Positions 19,231-28,492 of a stretch of 41,080 bases of DNA are shown piece by piece. Each line of letters begins with the position of its first letter. The stretch's first letter is position 1. The position numbers and the translations under genes are program-made. Source of the DNA: Nitrospirota bacterium (GTDB taxonomy: Bacteria; Nitrospirota; Nitrospiria; Nitrospirales; Nitrospiraceae); assembly GCA_002737345.1 (NCBI GenBank), contig NSIK01000001.1:8421-49500 (forward strand). The letters are read 5' to 3'. Under the pieces are notes generated by a model, which was given only the letters and a program-made list of their open reading frames with translations, was not told the DNA's origin and made no database searches.

Positions 19231-20244
19231 ATGATTAAAGACGCGATTGCCAAACTCGCCGACCACTCCTCCCTCACAGAGCAAGAGGCCGAGTCAGTGA
19301 TGCTGGAGATTATGGAAGGGGCTACGACTCAAGCCCAAATTGCCGCCTACTTGATGGGGCTCAGGCTCAAGGGCGAGACCGTCGAGGAAGTCGCAGGCTC
19401 CGTGCGAGCCATGCGATCCAAGGCCGTTCGTATCGCCGTTAGAGATCCGCTGGTCGTGGATACCTGTGGCACAGGAGGGGACGGAGCGCATACGTTCAAT
19501 ATTTCGACCACTGCGGCATTTGTTGTGGCAGGGGCCGGGCTGACCGTCGCGAAACATGGCAACCGTTCCGTCTCGTCCAAATCTGGGAGTGCGGACGTGC
19601 TCTCGGCGCTCGGAGTCAAGATCGACTTGCCGACCGAACGGGTGGCAGATTGTATCAATGAAGTCGGGATCGGTTTTCTCTTCGCTCCTCTCTATCATGG
19701 AGCCATGAGACATTGCGCCGTGCCCAGGCATGAGCTGGGCATCAGGACGATCCTGAATCTGCTGGGCCCCTTGACCAATCCTGCCGGAGCGACGATTCAA
19801 GTTCTCGGCGTCTATGAAAGCCGATTGACCTCCCTGCTCGGGAATGTGCTCATGCGTCTAGGCTCGCAACATTGCTTCGTCGTCCATGGGATGGACGGGC
19901 TGGATGAGATTACCCTCACGACAAAAACGCAGATTTCAGAAGCGAAAGGTGGCGTGCTCTCGAACTATCTTCTGGATCCGGCAGAGTTCGGACTGGCGCT
20001 GGTTCCAGCCAAACAGTTGGCAGGAGGAACGCCGCAAGAGAATGCCGTGATCACTCGTGACATTCTCCAGGGACGGAAAGGACCGAAGAGAGACATCGTC
20101 TGTTTGAATGTGGCTCCGGCGCTTGTCGCTGGCCGCAAGGCTGCGAACCTTCAAGAGGGATTCCGTTTGGCAGGTCAGGTTATCGATTCAGCCGCCGCAG
20201 CGGAAAAGCTGGCTCGTCTCATCGCCTTCACGAATAAGGGATAA
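19231..20244 (+). CDS. trpD: Anthranilate phosphoribosyltransferase
   Basis: A 337-aa enzyme that joins anthranilate with PRPP. The PRPP-binding motif is 'VDTCGTGGDGAHTFNIST'; the anthranilate-site segment is 'AKHGNRSVSSKSGSADVLSALG'. The segments 'LGIRTILNLLGPLTNPAG' and 'VHGMDGLDEITLT' also match the family, and the length is normal. It begins 23 nt after trpG; no strong Shine-Dalgarno is visible at ATG 19231, so coupling to upstream translation is plausible. Confidence 0.96.
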   Translation: MIKDAIAKLADHSSLTEQEAESVMLEIMEGATTQAQIAAYLMGLRLKGETVEEVAGSVRAMRSKAVRIAVRDPLVVDTCGTGGDGAHTFNISTTAAFVVAGAGLTVAKHGNRSVSSKSGSADVLSALGVKIDLPTERVADCINEVGIGFLFAPLYHGAMRHCAVPRHELGIRTILNLLGPLTNPAGATIQVLGVYESRLTSLLGNVLMRLGSQHCFVVHGMDGLDEITLTTKTQISEAKGGVLSNYLLDPAEFGLALVPAKQLAGGTPQENAVITRDILQGRKGPKRDIVCLNVAPALVAGRKAANLQEGFRLAGQVIDSAAAAEKLARLIAFTNKG

Positions 20245-20250
20245 GGCATC

Positions 20251-21072
20251 GTGATCCTTGATCGCATTTTAGAACATAAAAAGGCGGAACTCCGGCACAA
20301 GCAAAGCCGTGGGTATCTCTCCGAACTGAAGAAGAGGATTCTGGATGCGCCTGGTCCACTCGGTTTTGCCGTCACCCTCGAAGCGACCAAAACAGCTGGC
20401 AGTCCTTCGTTAATCGCTGAAGTCAAAAAAGCCTCGCCCAGTCTCGGTCTGCTCCGTCCGGAGTTTTCAGAACGGTTTGACTATCTGGAGATTGCCAAGA
20501 CCTACTATGCCCACGGAGCCTCATCCCTGTCCGTCTTGACCGACAAGGATTTCTTTCAGGGCAGCCTCGAGTATCTGCGCGAGATCAAGCAAGCGGTGCC
20601 GATGCCGGCCCTGAACAAAGAATTTATGGTCGAGGAAATTCAGTTCTACGAAGCGCGAGCCTACGGAGCCGACGCGGTCCTCTTGATCGTCGCAGCGCTC
20701 GAACAGCAGCAGCTGATTGATTTCTATGCCCTGGCTCGCGGGTTAGGGCTGGATGTGCTCATCGAAACCCATCATGAGCGGGAGCTCGATAGAGTTTTGG
20801 AGCGAGTTCCTGAGGCCAGGCTGATCGGCATCAACAACCGGGACCTCAAGACCTTTACGACCGATCTCGGCACCACGCTGCGTTTGGCGAAACGGATTCC
20901 AGCAGGCAAATTGATTGTCAGCGAAAGCGGCATCCATAAACGGGAAGACGTGGTGCAGCTAGTTGAAGCCGGCATCCATGCCATGCTCGTCGGAGAATCG
21001 CTCATTCGCGCAGACGACATGGCAGCCAAGATGCGGGAGTTGATGGGAGTTCCGTCACAGTCAGAGGCCTAA
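20251..21072 (+). CDS. trpC: Indole-3-glycerol-phosphate synthase
   Basis: A 273-aa TIM-barrel enzyme that closes the indole ring. Family motifs: 'SLIAEVKKASPSLGLLRPEF' with the catalytic E and K, 'SVLTDKDFFQGSLEYL', 'ALNKEFMVEEIQFYEARAYGADAVLLI', 'LIETHHERELDRVL', 'IGINNRDLKTF', 'IVSESGIHKREDV' and 'AMLVGESLIRADD'. GTG at 20251 is the start, 6 nt after the trpD stop, with AAGG just upstream. It is not fused to TrpF, which follows 1 nt after the stop. Confidence 0.95.
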   Translation: MILDRILEHKKAELRHKQSRGYLSELKKRILDAPGPLGFAVTLEATKTAGSPSLIAEVKKASPSLGLLRPEFSERFDYLEIAKTYYAHGASSLSVLTDKDFFQGSLEYLREIKQAVPMPALNKEFMVEEIQFYEARAYGADAVLLIVAALEQQQLIDFYALARGLGLDVLIETHHERELDRVLERVPEARLIGINNRDLKTFTTDLGTTLRLAKRIPAGKLIVSESGIHKREDVVQLVEAGIHAMLVGESLIRADDMAAKMRELMGVPSQSEA

Positions 21073-21073
21073 C

Positions 21074-21715
21074 ATGTCCATGCCAACCAAAGTCAAAATT
21101 TGCGGTATTACCAGCGCCGAGGACGCCGCAGTGGCGGTCGAAGCAGGGGCCGATGCCTTGGGGTTCGTCTTCTATCGAAAGAGCCCTCGCTACATCCACC
21201 CCTCGTTGGCCAAGCAGATCATCATGAGCCTGCCTCCTTTGGTGACAGCGGTTGGTGTGTTCGTCGATGAAGAGCAACAAGTGGTTCGGAGCCTGATGGA
21301 CGATTGCGGGCTGGCGCTTGCGCAGTTACACGGACACGAATCGGCAGTCTATTGCCAAGAGCTGGGCCGCCCTGTGCTCAAGGCCTTGCGAGTGAAAGAT
21401 CGAAGCTCCTTTCTTGCTTTGGCGGATTTCCAAGGCCGAGCAGGCGTGCGAGGGTTCGTCCTGGATGCCTTTTCCGATCAAGCCTATGGCGGCACAGGCC
21501 AAGTCATCGATTGGGAGTTCGCGGCAGAAGTTGCCAGGGCTGCGCACATTCTCCTGGCCGGGGGGCTCACGGCGGACAACGTTGCGACGGCTATTCAATC
21601 GGTGCAGCCGTACGGAGTCGATGTCAGCAGCGGAGTCGAGCGGGAGCCAGGCAAGAAGGATAACGAGAAAGTGCGCGCCTTCATTCGCGCCGTCAGGGTT
21701 GTCTCACCGCGGTAA
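21074..21715 (+). CDS. trpF: Phosphoribosylanthranilate isomerase
   Basis: A 213-aa TIM-barrel isomerase. The general base is C10 in '[13 protein letters not shown]'; the general acid is D131 in '[17 protein letters not shown]'. '[16 protein letters not shown]' and '[15 protein letters not shown]' with the closing 'GVDVSSGVE' form the phosphate-binding end. ATG at 21074 is 1 nt after the trpC stop; a second ATG at 21080 is possible. trpB follows after 44 bp. Confidence 0.94.
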   Translation: MSMPTKVKICGITSAEDAAVAVEAGADALGFVFYRKSPRYIHPSLAKQIIMSLPPLVTAVGVFVDEEQQVVRSLMDDCGLALAQLHGHESAVYCQELGRPVLKALRVKDRSSFLALADFQGRAGVRGFVLDAFSDQAYGGTGQVIDWEFAAEVARAAHILLAGGLTADNVATAIQSVQPYGVDVSSGVEREPGKKDNEKVRAFIRAVRVVSPR

Positions 21716-21759
21716 TCGCGTTTATACTACCATTACCTTATCTGAGCGCGAGGAACGTT

Positions 21760-22953
21760 ATGGTTTCTGTTCCGGACAAGTATGGTCGATTCGGCGAGTA
21801 TGGAGGACGTTATGTCCCTGAAACGCTCATGCCTGCGCTGCTGGAGTTGGAGCAGGAATATGCTCGCGTCAAAAAAGACCGCCGCTTTCAGTCGGAGCTG
21901 GCCTACTATTTAAAACATTATGTCGGACGCCCCACCGCTCTCTATTTTGCCGAGCGACTGACGAGACGGTTGGGCGGCGCGAAGATTTATTTGAAGCGCG
22001 AAGACCTCTGCCATACCGGAGCCCATAAGATTAATAACGCGATCGGGCAGGGGCTGTTGGCGAAGCGGATGAAGAAGCCGCGCATCATCGCGGAGACCGG
22101 GGCCGGGCAGCATGGGGTCGCGACTGCAACGGTGGCGGCCATGTTCGGGCTGGAATGTGAAATTTACATGGGAACCGAAGACATGGAGCGCCAGGCGCTG
22201 AACGTCTTCCGGATGCGGTTGCTCGGCTCGACCGTGACAAGGGTCGACTCAGGAAGCCGCACGTTGAAGGATGCCATCAGCGAGGCCATGAGGGACTGGA
22301 CGACGAATGTCCGTACGACCCACTATATTCTCGGTTCGGTGCTCGGGGCCCATCCCTATCCGATGATGATTCGTGATTTTCAGGCCATCATCGGGCGCGA
22401 AACTAGGCGGCAGATCCTGGCAGCGGAAGGCAAGTTGCCTGATTGCCTCATCGCCTGTGTCGGCGGCGGTAGCAATGCCATGGGGCTTTTCTATGCTTTT
22501 ATCAAAGACAAGAAGGTGAAGATGATCGGCGTGGAAGCGGGCGGCCTGGGGGCCGCGAGCGGCAAACATGCAGCCCGTTTTGAGGGAGGAAAGCCAGGGA
22601 TCTTACAGGGCACCATGACCTACCTGCTTCAGGACGACGACGGACAAATCAATCTGACTCATTCGGTGTCAGCTGGGCTGGATTATGCCGCGGTCGGTCC
22701 AGAACACAGTTATTTGCGCGATCAAGGCCGGACCTCCTATACCTCTGTGACCGATGACGAAGCCATGGCAGCGTTCGATTTGCTGGCGAGAGAAGAGGGG
22801 ATCATGGCGGCCCTCGAAAGCGCCCATGCCATTGCCTATACGATCAAGCTGGCGCCTACGATGAAGAAGAGCCAGATCCTGGTCGTGAATCTCTCTGGCC
22901 GCGGCGATAAGGATGTCCAACAGGTCGTCAAGATTCGGGGGATCACATTGTGA
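21760..22953 (+). CDS. trpB: Tryptophan synthase beta chain
   Basis: A 397-aa PLP enzyme that condenses indole with serine. The PLP lysine is K90 in '[14 protein letters not shown]'; the phosphate-binding loop is '[10 protein letters not shown]'. The start '[19 protein letters not shown]' and '[17 protein letters not shown]' are diagnostic of the TrpB1 type that partners TrpA. ATG 21760 has AGGA about 6 nt upstream. Its TGA overlaps the trpA start (GTGA), coupling the two subunits. Confidence 0.96.
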   Translation: MVSVPDKYGRFGEYGGRYVPETLMPALLELEQEYARVKKDRRFQSELAYYLKHYVGRPTALYFAERLTRRLGGAKIYLKREDLCHTGAHKINNAIGQGLLAKRMKKPRIIAETGAGQHGVATATVAAMFGLECEIYMGTEDMERQALNVFRMRLLGSTVTRVDSGSRTLKDAISEAMRDWTTNVRTTHYILGSVLGAHPYPMMIRDFQAIIGRETRRQILAAEGKLPDCLIACVGGGSNAMGLFYAFIKDKKVKMIGVEAGGLGAASGKHAARFEGGKPGILQGTMTYLLQDDDGQINLTHSVSAGLDYAAVGPEHSYLRDQGRTSYTSVTDDEAMAAFDLLAREEGIMAALESAHAIAYTIKLAPTMKKSQILVVNLSGRGDKDVQQVVKIRGITL

Positions 22954-23768
22954 TAGCCAGGCTGGACCGTACCTTTGCAGCGCTCAAACGAAAAGGCGAG
23001 CAGGCGCTTATTACCTATGTGATGGCAGGAGACCCTTCACTGCAAGTGACCGAAGAGCTGGTTGTGGAGCTGGAACGGGCTGGGGCCGATATCATCGAGC
23101 TGGGTGTCCCGTTTTCCGATCCCATCGCCGATGGCCCTGTGATTCAACAGGCGGCAGAACGGGCTTTGCGCAGCAAGACCTCGCTACGAACCATCCTTCC
23201 CATGGTCAAACGATTGAGAGCCAGGACTCAGATCCCATTGGTCTTGATGGTCTACTACAATAGCATTCACGCCTTTGGCCCGGAACGGTTCTGCCATGAA
23301 GCGGCCCAAGCTGGCGTCGATGGGCTGATCGTGCCGGATATGCCGCCGGATGAAGCAGGTCCTCTCAAGGGTCCAGTCGCTGCAGCAGGGCTACAACTGA
23401 TATTTCTGCTCGCGCCCACAAGCACGGCCGATAGACGGGCCTTTGTGTCCCGCCAATCACAGGGGTTCATCTATTACGTGTCGCTTACAGGGATTACCGG
23501 CGCAAAATTGCTGGACGTGACTGATGTGAGGAAGAATGTCGAGCAGATCAGAAAGGTGACGAAAGTTCCGGTCGCAGTCGGATTTGGAGTTGCGACGCCG
23601 GAGGATGCGGCGAATATTTCAGCTATTGCCGATGGAGTGATCGTCGGGAGCGCGATCGTGAAAAAAATGGCAGCCTACCAGCAGAAACCTGAGATGGTGA
23701 AGCAGGTGGCAGAATTCGTCCGCTCGTTAAAAGCCGCGATGAAGACAGCTCCGTTGCATTCCCGCTAG
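22950..23768 (+). CDS. trpA: Tryptophan synthase alpha chain
   Basis: A 272-aa TIM-barrel subunit that splits indole-3-glycerol phosphate and channels indole to TrpB. Catalytic residues are E50 in '[16 protein letters not shown]' and D61 in the same motif. '[14 protein letters not shown]' and '[13 protein letters not shown]' form the phosphate-binding region. The GTG start at 22950 overlaps the trpB stop. This is the last trp gene; it faces the end of lolD 55 bp away. Confidence 0.95.
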   Translation: MIARLDRTFAALKRKGEQALITYVMAGDPSLQVTEELVVELERAGADIIELGVPFSDPIADGPVIQQAAERALRSKTSLRTILPMVKRLRARTQIPLVLMVYYNSIHAFGPERFCHEAAQAGVDGLIVPDMPPDEAGPLKGPVAAAGLQLIFLLAPTSTADRRAFVSRQSQGFIYYVSLTGITGAKLLDVTDVRKNVEQIRKVTKVPVAVGFGVATPEDAANISAIADGVIVGSAIVKKMAAYQQKPEMVKQVAEFVRSLKAAMKTAPLHSR

Positions 23769-23791
23769 ATTTTCCTTCAGTCCTCTTCCCA

Positions 23792-23822
23792 CGCTACGCT
23801 GGCAGACTTTTTCAGCACCAGG
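23792..23822. repeat. Half copy of a palindromic intergenic repeat
   Basis: Between the convergent trpA and lolD ends, the minus strand reads GGTGCTGAAAAAGTCTGCCAGC. This resembles one end of the 123-bp palindromic element at 38859-38981 (CAGGCTGCGGAAAAGG then CCTCCAGC). Here only one side is evident. GCTG (23798-23801) and CAGC (23813-23816) can form a short stem that encloses the T-run. Confidence 0.35.
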
Positions 23823-23823
23823 C

Positions 23824-24486
23824 TCAGACGATTCGACCATCCTGCATATGGATGATCCTGTCAGCCTGGGCCGACAGTTTATCGTTATGAGTGACAATCA
23901 CAAAAGTGGTCCCGTGGGCCCTATTCAAGGCCCGCATCATGGCGAAAAGCGCCTCGCCCGTGTGCGTATCCAGATTTCCTGTCGGTTCATCTGCCAAGAC
24001 GAGATCAGGTTTCTGTAGCAAGGCTCGTGCGACTGCCACCCGCTGTTGCTCACCACCAGATAACTCGCCAGGCTTGTGATGCAGCCTCGCTCCCAGTCCG
24101 ACTTCTTCCAGCAACGCGATCGCTTCCGGTTCAATAGCTGCCTTCTGCCTCCGCTGGATCAGGGCCGGCATACAGGCATTCTCAAGGGCAGTGAACTCTG
24201 GCAGGAGGTGGTGGAATTGAAAGACGAATCCGATCCGTCGATTTCTGAATTCCGCCTGCTCGCCTTCCGACAGTTTGAACATATCCTGGTCGTAGAAATG
24301 GACCGTCCCTGTGGTGGGCCGTTCGAGCGTTCCGATAATATGGAGCAGGGTGCTCTTGCCAGCTCCTGAGGCTCCAACCACGGCAATTAACTCGCCCCGC
24401 TGAATCTGGAGATTGATATCCTTCAGTACCGTGAGGGTCTGTCCGCCCATCGGGAACGATTTCGATAAGTTGGTGACGGTGATCAC
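23824..24486 (-). CDS. lolD: Lipoprotein-sorting ABC transporter, ATP-binding protein
   Basis: A 220-aa ABC ATPase that powers release of outer-membrane lipoproteins from the inner membrane. Walker A is GASGAGKS (38-45), the signature is 'LSGGEQQRVAVARAL', and Walker B is 'DLVLADEPTGNLD' followed by a switch histidine in 'FVIVTHNDKL'. The spacing and 'HLLPEFTALENACMPALI' are typical of LolD/MacB-type ATPases. GTG at 24486 was chosen because GGAG sits 9 nt upstream and it starts the family sequence 'MITVTNLSKSF'. It follows the permease gene by 43 nt in the same direction. Confidence 0.92.
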   Translation of the reverse strand: MITVTNLSKSFPMGGQTLTVLKDINLQIQRGELIAVVGASGAGKSTLLHIIGTLERPTTGTVHFYDQDMFKLSEGEQAEFRNRRIGFVFQFHHLLPEFTALENACMPALIQRRQKAAIEPEAIALLEEVGLGARLHHKPGELSGGEQQRVAVARALLQKPDLVLADEPTGNLDTHTGEALFAMMRALNRAHGTTFVIVTHNDKLSAQADRIIHMQDGRIV

Positions 24487-24529
24487 GCGAAAGCTCCAGG
24501 ATCCAAAGAGAATATCAGCTGTATCGGCA

Positions 24530-25810
24530 TCATTCGTAGCGGAGCGCTGCCACCGGTTCGAGTTTGGCTGCCTGGAGCGACGGATAGACCGTGGCAGCAA
24601 AGCTGATCGCAATGGCAGAGCCTGCCACCAAAAAGACATCCATCGCTTGGACATGGACGGGAATTCTGGAGATGTAATAGACCGTAGGATCGAAGGTCCA
24701 AAAAATCTGGATCAGCCAGAGGAAGCCATAGCCGAGCGGAATACCGATGGCAGTTCCTGACAGGCCGATGATCAATCCGTTCAGCATGAAGATGCGGCGA
24801 ATACTCGTACGCGTCGCCCCCATGGCTTTGAGGATCGCGATTTCTTTTTGTTTCTCGGTCACGATCATGGTGAGGGTGCTCACGATATTGAAGGAGGCTA
24901 CGATCGTGATCAAGACCAAGAGCAGGAACATCATTGTCTTTTCCAACTTGAGAGCCGAAAAAAGATTCCGATTCATTTGCATCCAGTCGCGCGCTCCATA
25001 GGCAAAGCCCAGCGCCTGCTCCACGGAACGGGCTGTCTCGGTAGCCTGGAAGACATCTGCCACTTTAATTTCAATGCCAGTCACGGTCTGGCCCATATTG
25101 AAAAACTTCTGCGCCTCGGCCAGGTCGATATAAGCTAACGACGAGTCGTATTCGTACATCCCTGATTGAAAAAAAGCGACGACCGCAAAGGTTCTGATCT
25201 TCGGCACCATCCCGATGGCGCTGACCGGGCCGGCTGGAGGGGAGACGACATTGATGGTGTCCCCGACAAAGGCGCCGAGTCGTAGCGCCAACTCCTTACC
25301 TAGGATGATGCCGGGTCGCTCTGTTTCGACCATCGGACCGGTCGGGTCATCTACCGGAGCCTGCTTGATCTTGACCGGTCGTCCGAGGTCGGCCAATTGA
25401 CCGGCCGAAAGATTCTTGGCCAGTTCGGTTACCAGACCTTCTCGCTGTGGGTCGATGCCGCGGAGCACGATGCCCTGCACGCCTGTTTGAGTCGTGAGCA
25501 TGACTTGCTTGAGCACGAAGGGCGTGGCAGCCACAACACCAGGTACAGTTTCGATCTGCGTAATGACAGGGTCGTAGTCGCTCATGCCATCCTTCATCCG
25601 GTCCTGAACGATGATATGGGCTGTCGTGCCGAGGATCTTGGCCTGGATGTCCTCTTTGAACCCGGTCATGATCCCGACCGTCCCGATCAGGGCCGCCACG
25701 CCAAGTGTGATGCCGGCGATGGAGACCACTGTGTTCAAGGAAATCGTTCGATTCCTGCGCTTCGCGCGCAGGTAGCGCAAGCCGACGAAGATTTCGTAGG
25801 GGAAGACCAC
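24530..25810 (-). CDS. lolC: Lipoprotein-releasing ABC transporter permease (LolC/LolE family)
   Basis: A 426-aa inner-membrane protein with a MacB-like fold. It has one N-terminal helix (SLNTVVSIAGITLGVAALIGTVGIM), a large periplasmic domain (about 50-265), and three C-terminal helices (MMFLLLVLITIVASFNIVSTL, FMLNGLIIGLSGTAIGIPLGYGFLW, FLVAGSAIAISFAATVYPSLQAA). The start 'YEIFVGLRYLRAKRRN' and the ending 'AAKLEPVAALRYE' are hallmark Lol permease sequences. Only one permease gene is present, as in species with a single LolC/E homologue that acts as a homodimer (LolF-type); the symbol lolC is by convention. The GTG start at 25810 is 2 nt after the lysS stop, so it is probably coupled to lysS. 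Confidence 0.9.
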   Translation of the reverse strand: MVFPYEIFVGLRYLRAKRRNRTISLNTVVSIAGITLGVAALIGTVGIMTGFKEDIQAKILGTTAHIIVQDRMKDGMSDYDPVITQIETVPGVVAATPFVLKQVMLTTQTGVQGIVLRGIDPQREGLVTELAKNLSAGQLADLGRPVKIKQAPVDDPTGPMVETERPGIILGKELALRLGAFVGDTINVVSPPAGPVSAIGMVPKIRTFAVVAFFQSGMYEYDSSLAYIDLAEAQKFFNMGQTVTGIEIKVADVFQATETARSVEQALGFAYGARDWMQMNRNLFSALKLEKTMMFLLLVLITIVASFNIVSTLTMIVTEKQKEIAILKAMGATRTSIRRIFMLNGLIIGLSGTAIGIPLGYGFLWLIQIFWTFDPTVYYISRIPVHVQAMDVFLVAGSAIAISFAATVYPSLQAAKLEPVAALRYE

Positions 25811-25812
25811 CG

Positions 25813-27294
25813 TTAGTTCTCTGGCCTGAGTTGTGGGAAAAGGACCACATCGCGGATCGATGCTTGATTGGTGAAGAGCATGATCAGTCGGTCGATACCG
25901 ATGCCCTCGCCCGCGGTCGGCGGCATGCCGTACTCCAAGGCGCGCAGGAAATCTTCATCGACCAGATGCGCTTCTTCATCGCCTGCCGCTCGCTGCGCCG
26001 CTTGGCGTTCGAACCGTTCTCGCTGATCCAGCGGATCGTTCAACTCGGAAAAGGCATTGGCGATTTCCCTGCCGGCGATGTAGAGCTCGAAGCGATCGGT
26101 CAGAGCCGGGTTCGAGTCCTTGCGCCGCGCGAGGGGGGAAATCTCAATCGGGTAGTCGGTGATGAAGGTCGGCTGAATTAGGGTCGGCTCGACGGTCTCC
26201 TCGAAAATTTCATTTACGATATTGAAGAGCGGCCACTTGGGATCGACCGCGATGCCCAGTTTTTTAGCCGCTGCAAGCGCTTGATCCTTATCCTGTAGGG
26301 CGGAGGGGTCGAGATGGTTCACTTCCAGAATCGACTGATGGTAAGACCAACGGCGCCAGGGAGCTGTGAGGGTAATTTCCTTGCCCTGATAGTCGATGAC
26401 CGTCTTGCTAAGGATCTGCTGGGCCAGGGAGGAGACGAGCTCTTCCGTGAGGACGATCAGATCCTGATAGTCGGCATAGGCGACGTAGAACTCCAGCATC
26501 GTGAATTCAGGATTGTGAATCGTCGAGATGCCTTCGTTCCGGAAGTTGCGATTGATTTCGAACACGCGGGGAAAGCCCCCTACGATCAAGCGTTTTAAGT
26601 AGAGTTCCGGCGCGATCCTGAGATAGAGATCGACGCCGAGGGCATTGTGGTGCGTGACGAAGGGTTTCGCCGCAGCGCCACCAGGAATCGGATGCATCAT
26701 CGGCGTTTCGACCTCCAGGAACCCCCGTTCGATCAAGAAAGCGCGAATGCCGGCGATGATTCTGCTGCGCGTGACGAAAATAGCATGGACTTCCGGATTG
26801 GCGATCAAGTCCACATAACGCTGACGGTAGCGAGTCTCCACATCCGTCAATCCATGCCACTTTTCTGGGAGCGGTCGCAGAGCTTTGCTCAGGAAGGTCA
26901 GCTCTGAAACTTCGACGGTGAATTCATTGGTCTTGGTGCGAAAGAGGATGCCGGTCACGCCGATCCAATCGCCTAGGTCGAGCTGTTCGGCGACCAGATA
27001 GGCCTGTTCCGAGATGAGGTCCTTCTTGATATAGACTTGCAGCCGGTCCGATCCGTCTTGCAGCACCGCGAAACCGGCCTTGCCGAATCGCCGCAGGGCG
27101 ACGATGCGTCCCGCAAAAGTGCAGAAAATTTTCTGCGCCTCCAGGACTTCTTTGGTTTTTTCAGAATGGAGCTTGATCAGTTGGCCCGCTCGGTCTTTCA
27201 CTTCGAAGCGTGTGCCATAAGGCGCCACGCCCGCTGCGCGAAGGGCATCAAGTTTTTTAATACGCTGCTGTTGCTGTTCGTTCAGTTCTTCCAT
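25813..27294 (-). CDS. lysS: Lysyl-tRNA synthetase, class II
   Basis: A 493-aa enzyme that charges tRNA-Lys. The N-terminal anticodon-binding OB fold has 'GRIVALRRFGKAGFAVLQDGSDRLQVYI'. Class II motif 1 is around 'FLIERGFLEVETPMMHP'. Motif 2 is 'VFEINRNFRNEGISTIHNPEFTMLEFY'. Motif 3 is 'GIGIDRLIMLFTN', near the C-terminus. Length and order are typical. ATG at 27294 has AAGG about 9 nt upstream. It lies 32 nt after the prfB stop and directly before lolC, so it is in the middle of an lnt-prfB-lysS-lol operon. Confidence 0.96.
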   Translation of the reverse strand: MEELNEQQQQRIKKLDALRAAGVAPYGTRFEVKDRAGQLIKLHSEKTKEVLEAQKIFCTFAGRIVALRRFGKAGFAVLQDGSDRLQVYIKKDLISEQAYLVAEQLDLGDWIGVTGILFRTKTNEFTVEVSELTFLSKALRPLPEKWHGLTDVETRYRQRYVDLIANPEVHAIFVTRSRIIAGIRAFLIERGFLEVETPMMHPIPGGAAAKPFVTHHNALGVDLYLRIAPELYLKRLIVGGFPRVFEINRNFRNEGISTIHNPEFTMLEFYVAYADYQDLIVLTEELVSSLAQQILSKTVIDYQGKEITLTAPWRRWSYHQSILEVNHLDPSALQDKDQALAAAKKLGIAVDPKWPLFNIVNEIFEETVEPTLIQPTFITDYPIEISPLARRKDSNPALTDRFELYIAGREIANAFSELNDPLDQRERFERQAAQRAAGDEEAHLVDEDFLRALEYGMPPTAGEGIGIDRLIMLFTNQASIRDVVLFPQLRPEN

Positions 27295-27326
27295 TATGTG
27301 TGCCTTTGCCGGTCTTTCTTCTGCAG

Positions 27327-28476
27327 TTAGCTATCGAACTCGTCCGTGCCGGACTGTTCATAGCTGAGCGCGGTTTTCCCGAGTTGTTTCATCTTTAAAT
27401 AGGCTTCGATGAACCCGTCCAGATCGCCATCCATGACGGCGGCGACTTGGCCTACTTGGTAGGCGGTCCTGTGATCTTTGACCATTTGATAGGGCTGGAA
27501 CACGTACGAGCGAATCTGGCTGCCCCAGGAAATGTCCTTCTTCTCGCCGACGATCGCATTGAACTCGGTTTCTTTTTTTTTCAGTTCCAGCTCGTACAGG
27601 CGCGCTTTCAAAACTTTCATGGCGCCATTGCGATTCTGGAGCTGGGACCGTTCGTTCTGACATTGCACCACGATCCCGGACGGCAAGTGGGTCATGCGAA
27701 TGGCCGTCTCGACCTTATTCACGTTCTGGCCACCGGCTCCGCCGGCCCGAAAGGTATCGATTCGCAGGTCCTTGTCTTCGATCACGAGGTCGATCTCGGC
27801 ATCGACCTCCGGATAGACAAACACCGAGGCAAAGGAGGTATGCCGCCGCTTGTTCGCATCGAATGGCGAAATACGGACCAGACGATGCACGCCGGCTTCG
27901 GCCTTGAGATAGCCATAGGCATAGGGTCCGGTCACGGACAGGGTCACGCTTTTGATTCCCGCTTCTTCGCCTGGAAGTAGATCCAAGGTTTCGATCTTGA
28001 ATTTCTTGCTCTCGGCCCACCGGACGTACATGCGGAGCAGCATCTGCGCCCAGTCCTGCGATTCCGTCCCACCGGCGCCTGGATGAATTGCCACGATCGC
28101 ATTGTTGGGGTCCAGTTCGCCTGAGAGGACCATTTCCAGCCGCAGGGCAGCGAGCTTCGGGTCGAATTGATCCAGCTCAGCACTCAGTTCCTTCAGGAGC
28201 CCGGCGTCAGCGCTTTCTTCTGCCAGCTCCAGTAACGCGGCCAGGTCGCTCATCTTGCTGTCGATCTCACGCCACAGCTGCAGCTCGCGTTCGATCGAGA
28301 ACTTTTTCCTGCTGGTCTTGGCGGCTTTTTGCGCCTGGCTCCAAAAGTCAGGCTGAGAAGTCTGTTCGTCCAGGTGCGCTAACTCGGTCGTCATGCGGGC
28401 GAAGTCAAAGATGCCCCCGTAGTTCCGCTACTTGCTCCGCGACGGCCCGTAGGCGACTCCGTACTTCATCCAACAT
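27327..28476 (-). CDS. prfB: Peptide chain release factor 2 with programmed +1 frameshift
   Basis: RF2 ends translation at UGA and UAA. The complete gene starts at ATG 28476, preceded by AAGGGG 7 nt upstream. It reads [23 protein letters not shown] and meets an in-frame UGA at 28407-28405 (codon 24). Just before it lies CGGGGG then CATCTTTGAC, nearly identical to the E. coli frameshift site. A +1 slip at CTT moves to the frame '[15 protein letters not shown]', which is open to 27327. The total is 382 residues. The stop-recognition tripeptide SPF appears in '[15 protein letters not shown]', and the catalytic GGQ in '[15 protein letters not shown]'. Level is autoregulated: abundant RF2 ends at UGA, scarce RF2 allows the slip. 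Translation without the frameshift would give only 23 residues. It starts 16 nt after lnt. Confidence 0.97.
28404..28418 (-). promoter_or_regulatory. prfB +1 programmed frameshift site
   Basis: On the minus strand the sequence is GGGGGCATCTTTGAC: an internal Shine-Dalgarno-like G run 3 nt before the slippery CTT codon, then UGA and C. The context UGAC is a weak stop signal, as in E. coli prfB. All parts of the known mechanism are present. Confidence 0.95.
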
Positions 28477-28492
28477 GCGCGACCCCTTCAGC

